DNA of 64,000 bases from Isoetes taiwanensis (lineage: Eukaryota > Streptophyta > Lycopodiopsida > Isoetales > Isoetaceae): the NCBI GenBank assembly GCA_021234155.1, contig JAJEKV010000032.1:4347835-4411834 (forward strand), in the 5' to 3' direction. Below, piece after piece: positions 46,990 through 59,091 of the stretch. The notes below the pieces were generated by a model, which had not been told where the DNA came from, ran no database searches, and worked only from the letters and a program-made list of their open reading frames with translations. A program made the position numbers and the translations under genes. The stretch's first letter is position 1. Each line of letters opens with the position of its first letter.

Positions 46990-47830
46990 AAACAATTATA
47001 TTGACCTCTTCTTGCCCCAAGGGAATAAGTATATGGCACCATGGCCATGGCTTAAAACGTCATGGTTTCCAATCTATCTCATGAGGGATTTCACGTAATG
47101 GTACTACCTCCAGAAGTTCCTTTAGGAATGCATTATGATATTTGTTCAGCAAACTCTCTGTTATCTTTAACCATAGCATTTAATTCCATGGAATCAATGG
47201 GAGAGTGAGGAACATAGCCAAGGTATTTTTCATTCATATTAGAACCAAAACAACGTTTGTCTTGCATTCCCATAATTACTTTAGGTGAAGACACATATGG
47301 AATACCCTAAAGGGTGATCTCCTTTTCTTTCCTAGAAATAACCAATGTGTTTTACCGAATCAACACGTGGATTGATCATTTAAAGCCACTTTGATACCCA
47401 GTATCACATCAAATCTTGTGAGTTTAGCCAAATCAAAACTCATTGTTTCCTCATAATTTCCAATGTACACTAGCCAAAGCAAACAACTTGAGTGGCTTCT
47501 TCCCTAAAGAAGTTTTACCTATGCCTTTATCATTACTTGGAGGATTGCTAGCATTGCCCTGGGCACTTATTCAAGGATGTTTTTTGGACCCCATTCTTAT
47601 TTTCTACTCTTCATTGCTTCCCCTCTTGGAAACAATGGGACTTCTTATTCTCATCATCCCTTTCTTCCTTAGGGAAACTTGCCAAAGTCCTTACTAACGA
47701 CATTGCAGACTCAAATTCTGTAGGACTTACATGTCTGATATGCGCTTTATGAACATGATCTCTAAGACCATCCTCAAAGTAGCTCACCTGCATGAAGTCA
47801 TCCTCGCACGAGGTAACCTCAAGCATAAAC
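46990..47830 (-). mobile_element. Ty3/Gypsy remnant (gag and protease traces)
   Basis: Minus-strand traces: gag-like DFMQVSYFEDGLRDHVHKA (near 47790), a protease-like MSFDLAKLTRFDVILGI (near 47445-47390), and a start-of-RT spacer LREIPHEIDW (near 47090). Order fits a Ty3/Gypsy polyprotein. Many stops are present. No LTRs were recognised. Confidence 0.5.
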
Positions 47831-48189
47831 CTCCTTCTTCCTTACCTTTTTCTCCAACCCTTCTCCTTCGTGCACGAATAGGGGTTGAGGTTCCTAGGTA
47901 TTTGTACCATGTGCCCATTGCAATGATTTCCATATCAATAGCGAGATCTATAGCCTCTATGTCCACATCTCTCTGTGTCTCATCCTTAGTTGGATAATTG
48001 TTGCTGCTATCATCCCACTCTTCTGACTTGTCAGTCTGTTCATCCTCATCCCCAAAATGAGTGGCCATAATCAATGGGTCACAATGACGACCTATCACTG
48101 TCAATCGCTCATCTTTCGTACCCTCAAAGTCATCCTCTTCAATGTCCGCAATGGTTTCAAAGGACCAAAACCTACTTTTGTTTCGTTCA

Positions 48190-49020
48190 GAATTGGGTCT
48201 TTAAACCATATAGTCTTTCAACAATAGATTTGAACAATGGGATTGACACCATACACTGTATAATCCTGGGAATTATATCTCCAACACCTCTCCTCCTAGC
48301 TTGTAGTTTGATGCATTGTCTATAACGATTTGAAATATTTTTTTCAACCCAAAGCTTTCCATGTCTGCCTTCATTCTTTTGTAAATACAAGTCGCTGATA
48401 TAGATTTATATTCTTGGTCTCCACGAATTAAAAAAATGCCTTACCTCTAGGACTGACAATCATGTAGTTAAAAAGGTGATCTTTGTTGATTTATATTGCT
48501 CCACTTATCAGTCATCAACATTGCTGGTCATGCTTTGGTCACACGAGCCAGTTTATTATTCACCTTTTCAACCATCTTTTTGTGTATGTCATGGACCATT
48601 TTATTGTTTGCATGCTTGTAAGAAGACAATCTAAATGAAGGTCCCACTCTAGAAAACTCTTGAAATGCCTCCTTATTACTTACTGCGCTAATAGATGTTG
48701 GGACAAGCCAGCATACAAAAACTCCTAACAAAGCTGTTGTATAGCAAGACATTGCTCAACTCTCCTTTGTTTGCTTCGATTGGCAACCAATTCCATTGTT
48801 TTAGCCATCCATTATTGCCCTGTAGTACAATTACCTAGTCCGATTGCTCCACGCCCATCCTCAGATAAAAATATAAGAGGTGTCATCATGTCCTCAATGT
48901 ATTCATCATGTGCTTGCTCACCAGTGTCACTTTCATACCCACTTTGCACCCTTTTTCTACTTCTGTGGGCAAAATTTCAAGCCCCTTTTTTTTTCCGTGA
49001 CGATGAAAAGCAAGAATAAT
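48190..49020 (-). mobile_element. hAT transposase remnant (DUF659 region)
   Basis: Minus-strand traces: FQEFSRVGPSFRLSSY (near 48655), LMTDKWSNINQ then RSPFNYMIVSPRGKAFF (near 48530-48440), IFQIVIDNASNYKLGGEVLE (near 48330-48275) and WCQSHCSNLLLKD (near 48255). This is the usual order of the DUF659/hAT catalytic region, including the Asp of VIDNA. Several stops and frameshifts are present. Possible N-terminal traces extend to about 49020. No terminal inverted repeats were found. Confidence 0.7.
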
Positions 49021-49156
49021 GGCCACGTAGCATATTATCCTCAAGATAAACTAGTAGCAGGTGTCAAAACAGTGCAAATGGTCAAACATGATGCCCATGT
49101 GTTACGATGACAAACGAGGTGTATAGTCAAACTTGTGGGCTCTTAAGAATTTCTTC

Positions 49157-49163
49157 TATATAG
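49157..49163 (+). promoter_or_regulatory. Candidate TATA box of the Pin2-like gene
   Basis: TATATAG about 33-39 bp before the ATG. The implied leader would be very short, so a further upstream element is also possible. Confidence 0.3.
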
Positions 49164-49195
49164 AATAACAAAGCTACATCCAACCAGCAGGCGAA

Positions 49196-49697
49196 ATGGC
49201 GAGTATGCAAGTATGCTTGCTATGGGCACTGATTCTTGTAGGAGGTATGCGGTTTAGTAATCTCATCTTTAGATGTATTTGGTTTGGTAACTCATTTTGA
49301 AAGGATTGTGTGGATTAAACAAACAGTGATGAGAAGCGGAGGCGAAGAAGGGCGGCAGCTAGCAGGAGGCAACAGATGTGCAAACAGCTGCTTAGCAAAT
49401 GTGATGAAGCTGTGCGACTGCAAGAGATCCAACGGCACAGTGTGCGAGAATTGTTGCAGTGCAAAGAGAGGGTGTTATTTGGAAAAGAAGGGAGGCGATA
49501 TTCTGTGCAAGGGCAACTACACAGGACGCCCATGCCCCCTTTACTGTATCTCTGGCCTCCATAGTCTGTGCGCCTGCAACGAAGATACAAACCCCCAATG
49601 CGTCAATTGTTGCACCCTCACCACCGGCTGTTCCTTGTATAACCAAACAACTGGCGCCTTCATTTGCAAAGGCCATGGCCCTTGCACCAACTGTTGA
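49196..49697 (+). CDS. Potato type II (Pin2/I20-like) proteinase inhibitor, two exons
   Basis: Secreted Cys-rich inhibitor of serine proteases. Exon 1 is 49196-49244 and encodes a signal peptide core (MASMQVCLLWALILVG). It ends in phase 1 at a GT donor, the usual intron site in Pin2 genes. Exon 2 most simply starts at 49327 (49342 also keeps frame) and ends at TGA 49695-49697, giving about 139 residues. Two Pin2-type repeats follow: CANSC...VCENCCSAKRGCYL...DILCKG and CPLYC...QCVNCCTLTTGCSLY...FICKG, then a short CTNC tail. The mature part has 20 Cys, with an extra Cys-x-Cys in each unit compared with potato Pin2. The reactive-site residue cannot be fixed by eye. No stop or frameshift was seen. 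Confidence 0.82.
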
Positions 49698-50339
49698 GTT
49701 TCTAAAGTCTCCTCATAATACATACATACAGTATTCCTTTCCAAACTCTCCAATCAATTGTGTGGCTTTTCTCATATCCAGCAATTTTGAGGGCCATCTT
49801 TACCTTTGTTTGCCACTTCTCAAAGTCAACTAGTACCTTTATCTAGTATTAGGAAAAAATAATGTAAAGTCGAGTTTGAGAAGGTTTATGTGAGAAGGTT
49901 AGGATCACTAGATTTGAGTTTTATGCAATGAAAGTGAATTGAGACAGATGGAGCGTCTGTTGGGTGTTGTGTGTCATGCATCTCATAGACAAGGTGCAGA
50001 CTTGTAAAGCAATGTTACTATTATGTGCGTCTTATGGATATATTGATCTCTAGTGAACATTAGAAATGCTCTCTTTTTAATTTGTTTACTTCCACCTCAC
50101 TATTGACAGCACATTAAGAGCTAAACCGTTAAAAGAGGAACAAGCGGATAAAATCATTTAAGTGCTTTTTTATCTATCTCTTTTCAGCACGCAATCCCAA
50201 CCAAGCCTACAACCTTTGCTGCATTTTAGCTTATCCACGTGTCTCTTCCACGTCATCAAAATCTAATGTGGCAAAAAATGGTTGGATCTCTAATTTTGTA
50301 CATAAGTGGCCATGAAAATTAGAAAAGCCCAGCAAAATA

Positions 50340-51250
50340 AACACTGTGATCTAGAAGAGGGCTTCAATGGCCTCCTCATCAGATAACATTAGAGTGGAAG
50401 AGTCTATTTCATGTAGATGTCCTTGCATAATGCCTCTTGAGGATGAAATCGGTCAAAATAAGAGCCCCAAGTCATTAAAAATAGAGAGAAAACTAAAACA
50501 GACCATTAAAACCCCCTAAACTATCCCAATGGCAGCCATAATTGGCCTCTTTTGAGTCTTATGGGCCATTGCAGCCTGAGCTAGAAGCACTTGGAAGTTG
50601 GATTTGTGCTCATTCAAATTAGCAGCTACCTGAGAAATGGCAACTCCATTTCTATGTTTCCAGATAGTCTAGCAAGTTCAAAGTCCTAATTGTGCCCCTA
50701 AAAGTGGAGTTCTGGTTTAAGCATTGAAGCAGGGAAGCTTCATCTGTAGGAGTAGCACCAACAAGGGATTCAGCCACTACCAAAATGGATCAAGCGACGA
50801 CCACGTGAAAACATGAGAGTTTGTCTCCCTTTGGTTACATTCCAAGGGGCACCATTTCGTGAGTTGATTTTTATACTGGGCCAGATAACTATTGGTCTTG
50901 AGACTTTCAAAACATGAGGGCTTGTCTCCCGTTTGGTCGCATCCCAAGGGGCAACATTCCATGACTTGATCTTTGTACTAGGTCAAATAACTATTGGTCT
51001 TGAGACTTTTATTGAGTAAAAGCCATCTGAATAGATCGTTTGCATATTGTAGCTTCCAGCCTTGTCTTACCATATATGTAGCAACCTCATGAGAGCAATC
51101 CCAGACTGTGCTCGCTTCCAAATCTGGTTCATCTAACAGAAGAGCATAAATCTTGGCCACTTTCTTTCCCATTGCATGTCCAACTGAAGGTGGGTAACTC
51201 AAGTATGTCCTCAAGTTGATCGTGTTTGTGTCAGTGTCTTGTATCAAAGA
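50340..51250 (-). mobile_element. Old L1 3' remnant with duplicated finger segment
   Basis: Minus-strand tail WKHRNGVAISQ then AQAAMAHKTQKR (near 50670-50550) matches the remnant at 34.9 kb. Upstream, a finger-like KWCPLECNQRETNSHVF is present. A segment of about 100 bp (50808-50909 and 50910-51011) is tandemly duplicated. The stretch 51251-51990 shows nothing recognisable. Confidence 0.6.
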
Positions 51251-52049
51251 AATTATTTCCTACCCGAATTTCACAAGGCACCCAAAAAGAAAACCTATAT
51301 GGGTTTTTACCCTAGTTATATATGAAAAACTATTTAAAAAAGGCAATGCGTCTTTGTGGGTTGATATCATTAAAAACCTTGTGTGGTTTCCTTGTATGGT
51401 TTTTATATAATGTTTGATAAGGTGGTTTTCTAACATGGTTAATAGTAATAGTTAAATATGAGGCTTTATGTATATGGTTTGTGGATGTCAAATATATCTG
51501 GTTCTCATTTTTTTGACGGGTCCAGAGTTTCTCACCAAAGCAACTACCATTTTGCAATTTTTTACCAAAAACAACCTAGCCAAAACGAACAAGAATCATA
51601 TACAAAAATGTGAGTTTGATCAGAAAATGAAAATCAGAACAAAATTAGAAGAAATGCTTTGTTTTTTTTTTCTGTGTCTTACCAGGATTGCGCAGAACAT
51701 TCACAAGAATAATTTGGCTGGATTTGAAGATAAACCAACCCATATGTTTCTGTTGTGGCAAGACATCAGATGTGAGAGAACCCCATGGGAAAAATGCCGC
51801 AGTCTAGTTAAGTGATAAGATGAGATCCCAAAAAAACATAATGAGCATGGAGGATTACATACATGTGATGTTGGATATTGCAAGAGATGTATTACATCCT
51901 AGACAAGCTGCTGCACCAGGAATATAGGATGCAAAGTGGAGATCTGTACAGAAAACCCATATGAGGCTTGCCCAACGTAACTTCCTCTAGAAAACTTGCA
52001 CCTTACCTCCGCTGCACCGATCTTATCACGACAGAGTACAGAACAGCCC

Positions 52050-52803
<754 letters not shown>

Positions 52804-53329
52804 TTAAACTCTTAGCAGACAAGAAAGGGTAGAAATACATGAACATATCCCAATGAAGCTCTTTTCCAATAAAAGGTCCTTCGGATCAATCTCCACTAAC
52901 TTATAACCAGCTTTGTATTGGACTATAGCCTGTAACTCAAAAAGATACTTATATTTATTATCTTGTTCTTATTCTCAGCAACCATATAATGAAAAGATGA
53001 GATAAACAATCCTGAAGCCTTATATATATCCTGTTGATCCCAGCGATTACCTTGCACAAGAATCCAACTGTAGAAGGCACAGATCGGCATCCTAAAGCAA
53101 AAATTGATTTGCCGGCCTTGCATGGCGGCGCCAGTTCCCTACCCGCCGTTTTGGATGAAGAAAGAAACCCTAACTTTGAACAATATTACACATCGTGGCA
53201 AAGATTTTGCCATCGGCACATGGCCATATGATATATTCAAGACAAAAAAAACCATCGACTCATTTCGTGCTCCCACAAATAGTTCATAAAAGTACATGTG
53301 ACCCTTTTTCCCGAAAGGTTCCATGCCGC

Positions 53330-53373
53330 ACTTGTATACACCCAAAAACAGCACTTGTATACACCCAAAAACT
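53330..53373. repeat. 22-bp tandem duplication
   Basis: gcacttgtatacacccaaaaac occurs twice head to tail. Surrounding sequence from 52.9 to 53.7 kb has no recognised gene. Confidence 0.85.
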
Positions 53374-53726
53374 CCTTTATAGAAAATACATCAAAGGTGC
53401 ATCCCTTCCCCATTTTTTATAAAACCAAACTTGATAACCTTAGAATAATTCAAATTTCAAGGCGTTTATGAAATTGGCCCCTTGGCCAATTTTACAAGCC
53501 CAAATTGTCCCCCTAGCCACTATTACAAGCCTAACCTTTTTATGGACTGCTTCCAATATCTACCACATATTTAGGTGGGGTTTCACACATGGATATTCAC
53601 ATAAACACTAGCCCATGAATTACAACACCCAAGCCACTTTTAAGCATCTATCAATATCGTTTCAAAAATACAAAGCTAATATATTTGTGAACTATAGCAA
53701 CTTAGCCATAAAACTTTTTGCACAAT

Positions 53727-53826
53727 TTTTGGGTTGCCCCTAGGGGGGGCAAACCCTTGTTTATGTGGGTATGTGGGCATATCCAGGTATATGCCGGCAT
53801 ATGCCTAGCATATGCTGGTGACTGCT
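53727..53826. repeat. Dispersed 100-bp repeat (inverted partner 44441-44540)
   Basis: Inverted copy of 44441-44540. The two copies bracket about 9.2 kb that includes the LINE fragment, the Gypsy and hAT remnants, the Pin2-like gene and the RPT3 remnant. Confidence 0.85.
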
Positions 53827-53859
53827 AAAAACTGTCTACTGCCTGTAAATGCTCGGTCA

Positions 53860-54640
53860 TCTTGCTCGAGGCTGCATGCAGCACCTTGTTTTCATAGCCG
53901 ATTCTGCCGACTCTGCATGCAGCTATGAATGGCCACAGTTCTAAATACATTTGCTTGTTCCTTTCCCGCTTGCTTTTCATCGAATAAGCTTGCTCAGAGT
54001 ATTACTTGCTGGATCCGAATGGAAGCCGTTGTCTCCAAACATTGTCTTCTTGATGCAGGCCAGAGATGTGTTCCATCTAAACCCTTATGTGTTTGTTCAT
54101 GTTTTAGCTTTTTAATTTTTGTTAGGTTATATTCCACGACAAACCTTAATCTCTTTCTTCCATTTCATTCTTCTTTGTTTGTGAATGTTGTACATTTTAG
54201 CCTGCTGCATGCATCCCACATTGTTAGAAACAACCATTGGAAGCAAAAGAAAAAAAAAAAAAGATTCTGGCCACATAGATTACCAATAGTGTGCAAATTT
54301 GCATGCTACCATTCCTTATATTCGAGAGGATGCTTCAGGGCCAGACAGCTCAAAGTCTCTTCCTGTCTCTTTGTAGTGCTCTAAATCCTCTGCAACTTCT
54401 AAGTTTGAAGCTTCCTAAACCTTCTTTCCTCTTGCTTCTTCAACTCTTCTCATTCGTAAGTTTCGATCTTGTATTTTCTTTCCTCATGATTGCAGTATAT
54501 TGGATACTGCATTGGAATACTGCAGCGTCAGTGGTTTTATTGATGCATGATATTCAAAGATGCCAAATCTACTCACTTGATTTTAGCCCATGTATGGATA
54601 TCTACAACTTTGTTGTGGCCAGCTTTTGATTTGTAAAGGT
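53860..54640. other. Unassigned open frames
   Basis: Overlapping plus-strand frames (about 53929-54384 and 54291-54629) are hydrophobic and T-rich at the DNA level. No family was recognised and no intron pattern was clear. Confidence 0.3.
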
Positions 54641-54732
54641 TGGAACATGTCCTAAAAACCTATTGTTTTTTATGAGACTCGTTACCTCCAAGACACAATA
54701 AAAAGGAAATGTAATACCACTAACAAAGTTGT

Positions 54733-54840
54733 AAATAGAATAGAATAGAATAGAATAGAATAAAGTTTTTATCGTCCACATAGACCAATCGGCCTATGAG
54801 ACCCAAAAAAGAGGCGCAGCAAACGTATCACTGTCTGGGT
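54733..54840 (-). mobile_element. 5'-truncated LINE 3' end with (TATTC)n tail
   Basis: Minus-strand copy of the same 3' end as at 8902-9036: TATTC units (54736-54761), then tatcgtccac, atcggcctatgagaccca and gcgcagc. It is truncated within the hairpin arm near 54840. Confidence 0.85.
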
Positions 54841-55747
54841 TTCCCAATTTGTTTCTAAAAGCATTAAGGGATATTTATTCAATGGTTGCAAGATAAGATT
54901 GTCCTTAGTGTATATATTCAATTTCAGGTTCTGGTGGGCGACGATGGTGGGCGACGATTTCGTGGGGGCGATCCGACGGAAATGACCAGCTAAGTGCATT
55001 TCTCCCAGCTCTCATGGTTCTTAATACGCTAGTTTTCTCATAGACTATGTTCATCCTTATTAGAAGATAAGCTATGTAGTATCCAAATGTATGATTGCTC
55101 GGGCCGAGAAAGAACAGCCAGATATCTGAGCATGAACAGAGCGTAACATTGCTAGATCATGACAGACAGTTGTTGTAGAAAATTTGAAATTCAAGATAGA
55201 CAAGGAGCGAAAACAGGCGACTCAACAGGCACAATTGGAGAATAAAGGGGAACATCGGGGAGGAGGGGCTCAAGGTTCCGGCGACGGGCGATTCAAAATT
55301 TCCAAATCTCAGAGCCGTTAAGAAATAGGTATAGGCATAAAATAAAATAAATTAAAAATTGTGGAAAATCAAGGAATATGGAAATAAAGGGGAAGAAACG
55401 TGGCAAAGTGGTGAGATAACACCAGGCGACTGTCCAGCTGCAAAGGATGGGACACGTGGCGGAGACGGGAAGGGGGGGGGGGAATAGAGAACGTCGTAAA
55501 TTAACGAATATGACTGGGCATGACGGGTAGTAGTGATCATGACAGCTACGGATAGCCATAATAATGAGGAGTATAAAGAAAATAGGAAAGGTACACATGT
55601 CAGCTATCGGGCTAGGGAGGTGTGGCGGGGATTAGCAGACGAAAATTCTTGGGACAGGATAGGACAAGACTGGCATTTAAGACGGACGGCCGGAATTAAG
55701 TAGGCGGGAAACCGGACAGATTTCGTAAACCCTAAATACCCTAAATC

Positions 55748-55759
55748 ATATATATATAA
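55748..55759 (+). promoter_or_regulatory. Candidate TATA box of the PLATZ-like ORF
   Basis: A TA-repeat (atatatatataa) about 150 bp upstream of the ATG, at a plausible distance for a leader of roughly 120 bp. Confidence 0.4.
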
Positions 55760-55908
55760 CAGTTACAACGAGAGAAAGAGTGATAGCGAAGGCCGCCTCT
55801 TAGAACTTCAGTTTGGCCGCTTGAGCTTTGCTCCCGAGGCCCCGGAAATTCATAGAGCAAGGAAGCGCCAAAGAAGTCTCAAAGATCCGCCAACAAGCAG
55901 GATCAAGT

Positions 55909-56457
55909 ATGGACAGGGGGAAAAAGATTCTGGTGGATGTAGATGAAGAAAAGAAGGTCGGCAAGAAGCGCCCTAACTCCGGCACCCCAGGCAACTTAAC
56001 AGTGCCATTCAATCCCGAGCTTGAGGAGCTTAATCCGTGGTGCATATGCTTCGACAATTGTATGTGCCTGAGCAGAGGTTTGCCATCATGCATCAGCTGC
56101 GGCCGAGTGCATTGTCTGTACTGTGACAGAATTCATCATGCACAGTCCATGCGGGATAGCCAATATACTCTAGGATTGCTTGAAGTACTCGGAGTATTAG
56201 GCGACAAGAACGACTCGGTGAGGCGCCAAGACATGGATCGAACTATGCAATGCTTCAATAGATTGCAGGTTCATGCCGCCATACAAAGGTCCTCAAGTTA
56301 TCAGCACAATCTTCTGGTGTGTGATTTCGGTAAGGTTTGTATTTACTGCTGTGAGAAGAATCCCGTCGATTTTTTGTGCCGGGCGTATATGGGGAGGAAT
56401 CTCGAAAAAGTTAAAAAGATCGGGGAGCCATCTTCCGAAAAGAAGCTAAAAAATTAG
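55909..56457 (+). CDS. PLATZ-like zinc-binding protein, single exon
   Basis: 182 residues from ATG 55909; the frame is open upstream to 55828 without another ATG. A basic N-terminus (MDRGKK...KKVGKKRPNSG) is followed by a Cys/His region CISCGRVHCLYCDRIHH (about 56091-56141) and a second Cys group, GKVCIYCCEKNPVDFLC. This order resembles PLATZ DNA-binding proteins, where C-x2-C...C-x2-C...H is followed by a distal CxxCC...FxxC group, but spacings differ and the first motif is one residue shorter. PLATZ genes usually have introns; this copy has none visible. No stop or frameshift was found. It could be a retrocopy, a diverged PLATZ relative, or another zinc-binding protein. Confidence 0.5.
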   Translation: MDRGKKILVDVDEEKKVGKKRPNSGTPGNLTVPFNPELEELNPWCICFDNCMCLSRGLPSCISCGRVHCLYCDRIHHAQSMRDSQYTLGLLEVLGVLGDKNDSVRRQDMDRTMQCFNRLQVHAAIQRSSSYQHNLLVCDFGKVCIYCCEKNPVDFLCRAYMGRNLEKVKKIGEPSSEKKLKN

Positions 56458-56460
56458 TTA

Positions 56461-57480
56461 TGGTCAGGAAAAGAGTTTGATCAGCATGAAACCAGGGGAG
56501 GAGACGTAAAGGGGAGGCCCAAGCAGATGCATGCCACGCTCTCCTTTTGTTCTACTCTTTTTATCTTTTTATCTTTCTATCTTTTATATCCTTTTGTCTT
56601 CTTGCTCTACTCCTTTTTGTTGTCTGTTCAAAACAATCCTTTGTTCAAACAGTTATGTTCAGAAATTGCAACAACTTTCAAGTATGCAATATGAATAGAT
56701 AATAGGCATCAGCATCTGACTGTGATAGATCAGTGCAGGTAAGTAATCCCGATCAGAAGGGATACAAATCCTGTTTGTTTGTGTAAGAAAACGATTTTGG
56801 ATAAGAATGGCTGAAAAAGCTAAGAAATGTAAGTGAGAGAAGAACTCTCCTTTTCAATGTAGAATTTTTTGCAGTAAACATAGCATCGGAAGTTATCCAT
56901 AGTAACTTTGTCCCAGTGTCTCTCCCTAAAGCAAAAAGACATATTCCATATCTGTATCTCGTGAACTAATATGATATAACCAAATCAGCGAACTAACGGC
57001 TGTAATTGGGGATGTCCGCATACATCTCGGGGGTGACTATACGAAACCATATTGGGTGATATGTAGTAATTTAGGAAGGGTACCCAGGGCTCAGTTAGGC
57101 ACGCCAAACAAGACCGAATAGGGGTGGCTGGCTTACCGATAAACCATGCACAAACTGGACCTGCTAGTTGCCAAAATCAAACATAGGATACAGGTATATG
57201 AAGCTAGGAAGATGCATATAGCAGGTTGGCAGAAATACGAATGAAGGTAAGGGAGGGCGTATGTGTAAGGTGGCAACGACTCTTCGGGTATGTGCCCACA
57301 AAGGGGACGAAAGAAATATAGTAATAGAAACATAGTAATACGACAAGGCGTGTAAATGTACTATATAGGCTGTATTGAGGTAGGGATGTATTAAGAAAAG
57401 TATAGATATAATTGCAGGGAGGCATATGATAGGTACGAGCACAGACGTACACAAGCGACCTAGCAGAAGAAAAAGTAAAA
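56461..57480. other. Non-coding stretch after the PLATZ-like ORF
   Basis: The first few hundred bases may be its 3' UTR (pyrimidine-rich near 56545-56625). Nothing else was recognised. Confidence 0.4.
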
Positions 57481-57485
57481 AGTAA

Positions 57486-58250
57486 AAAGAATAGAATAGA
57501 ATAGAATAGAATAGTTTTTTTAATCGGCCTATGGGACCCAGAAGGAGCGCAGCAAACTTATTACTGTCCGGGTTAAAAAAACCCCGCCCCGAAGGGTTTT
57601 CGAGGGAAAAACCGTGGCAGTAATAAGAATGCTGTCAAACTGTACAAGTATATATCATCATGAAATAAATGTGTATGTACATGTCAAGTGCGTGCCCGAG
57701 GACATAGCTGATCTCGCATGTCCATGACCTCCTGAAGGTATGATCCTAGCATCCGTACGGATGCCGTGCTCAATGTCACATGTAGCGGCTGGCCAGGCCT
57801 GACCAACTCAGCATAGCGCGTCCGGATTTGATCATATACTGGGCAACTTTGAAGGGTATGAGATTCATCCTCAATGACTCCCATTTGGCAGCATTGACAG
57901 AGCCTGTCCTGACGTGGCTCACCAATCCATCTGCCTGTCTCAATTCGAAGATGATGTGCCCCTGTGCGAATGGAGGCAATGAGTCTGCGTCTTTTCATGG
58001 ACAAGTGGGTGCGCAGGTAGCATTGTGGGCCTCGTTCCAATGTGGAATTTATGTGGCGCTGGTAGTGTGCTGTCTTGACCTGTTCAAGGGCGCTGGCATC
58101 CCAAAGCTTGCTGATGAAGCAAGCGTCAAGAGATTGCCTCAAGCTATGGCGATCTGCATCTGTTTGCATATGTATGCACCTGTGCGCCTGCACATTCCAT
58201 CTAGCCATCCATTGAGCGGATACGTGAAACTCTATTAATCTATTAATCCA
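57486..58250 (-). mobile_element. 5'-truncated LINE with C-terminal finger and (TATTC)n tail
   Basis: Minus-strand frame to about 57690 ends an ORF2 with RRRLIASIRTGAHHLRIETG and the finger CQCCQMGVIEDESHTLQSCP (near 57905-57845). The 3' UTR holds the hairpin 57557-57627 and atcggcctatgggaccca, then TATTC units at 57490-57516. It is the most complete copy of the family also seen at 8902 and 54733. Confidence 0.85.
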
Positions 58251-59091
58251 AAAGACGTGACAAAAACGAAGAAGAGACGAACAGAAACCAAACAAATAGG
58301 GGGTCCAGGAGTAGATGGTGCAAAGGGTGGAAGGCTAAGCTATGGGACAGAGGGACGGGTGTCTCCGCCAACCGGCTGGTGCCGACTGCTAAGCAACAGA
58401 CACCAACTTACCCGGCCCATAGAATGGAAACGAAAATGGAAGTGGAAAGACAGAGGTTGCCAAGTACGGGATAGTGGGAGGCAACTCTCCGGCCGTACAC
58501 CAGGACAGTGAGGATCTAACCCTCCGGCTGGTGCACCAAAGTCACAAAAAACCCACTCCCAAAAGGATACAAAGAAAGCAAGACAGTCCATATGGTACCG
58601 AAAATCACTGAATCCAGGGAATTGAATACCAATCTAAGGGCCAGCATAAAACGCCGATAGTAAATGGTGGACGCAAACACCCAGTAATCCTATCTTAGAT
58701 AGGATGATTCGAATTTTGAAATTCAAAAACTGAAAGAATATGGGGGGGAAAAAGGTTCGAACGGATAAATAAAGGAACAAGATATAGTAAGCCCGCGGAA
58801 GAGAAATAGGAAACAGGAAAGCACAGGAGAGCGCGAGCGGCGGAAGGGAATTCGGCGAAGCAGATCCACCACAACAACAGAAAGAAGAATGGCTAGCCAA
58901 GCAGGAGGGGGGGGGCAAGCAGGGAAGAACTCAAGCAAGATCTGCAGGATTTCTTGGCACAGATGGACGCAAGGCTGGAAGCCAGGGTCCCGAGGATGGA
59001 AGCACTGAACACACTGGCGGGCGCGGTGTAACAGAACAAAGAGGCAATAGGGAAAGTGGAAGAACAGGTGCAGGTGGTGGAAGATACATAG

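Noticed and set aside
49284-49328. Pin2-like ORF starting upstream of the Cys-rich part without an intron
   Set aside because: The start would be TTG and has no signal peptide. The upstream ATG exon with a GT donor gives a proper secretion signal in the right phase.
53929-54629. Possible two-exon hydrophobic protein
   Set aside because: No recognisable domain, T-rich DNA, and no convincing splice pair.
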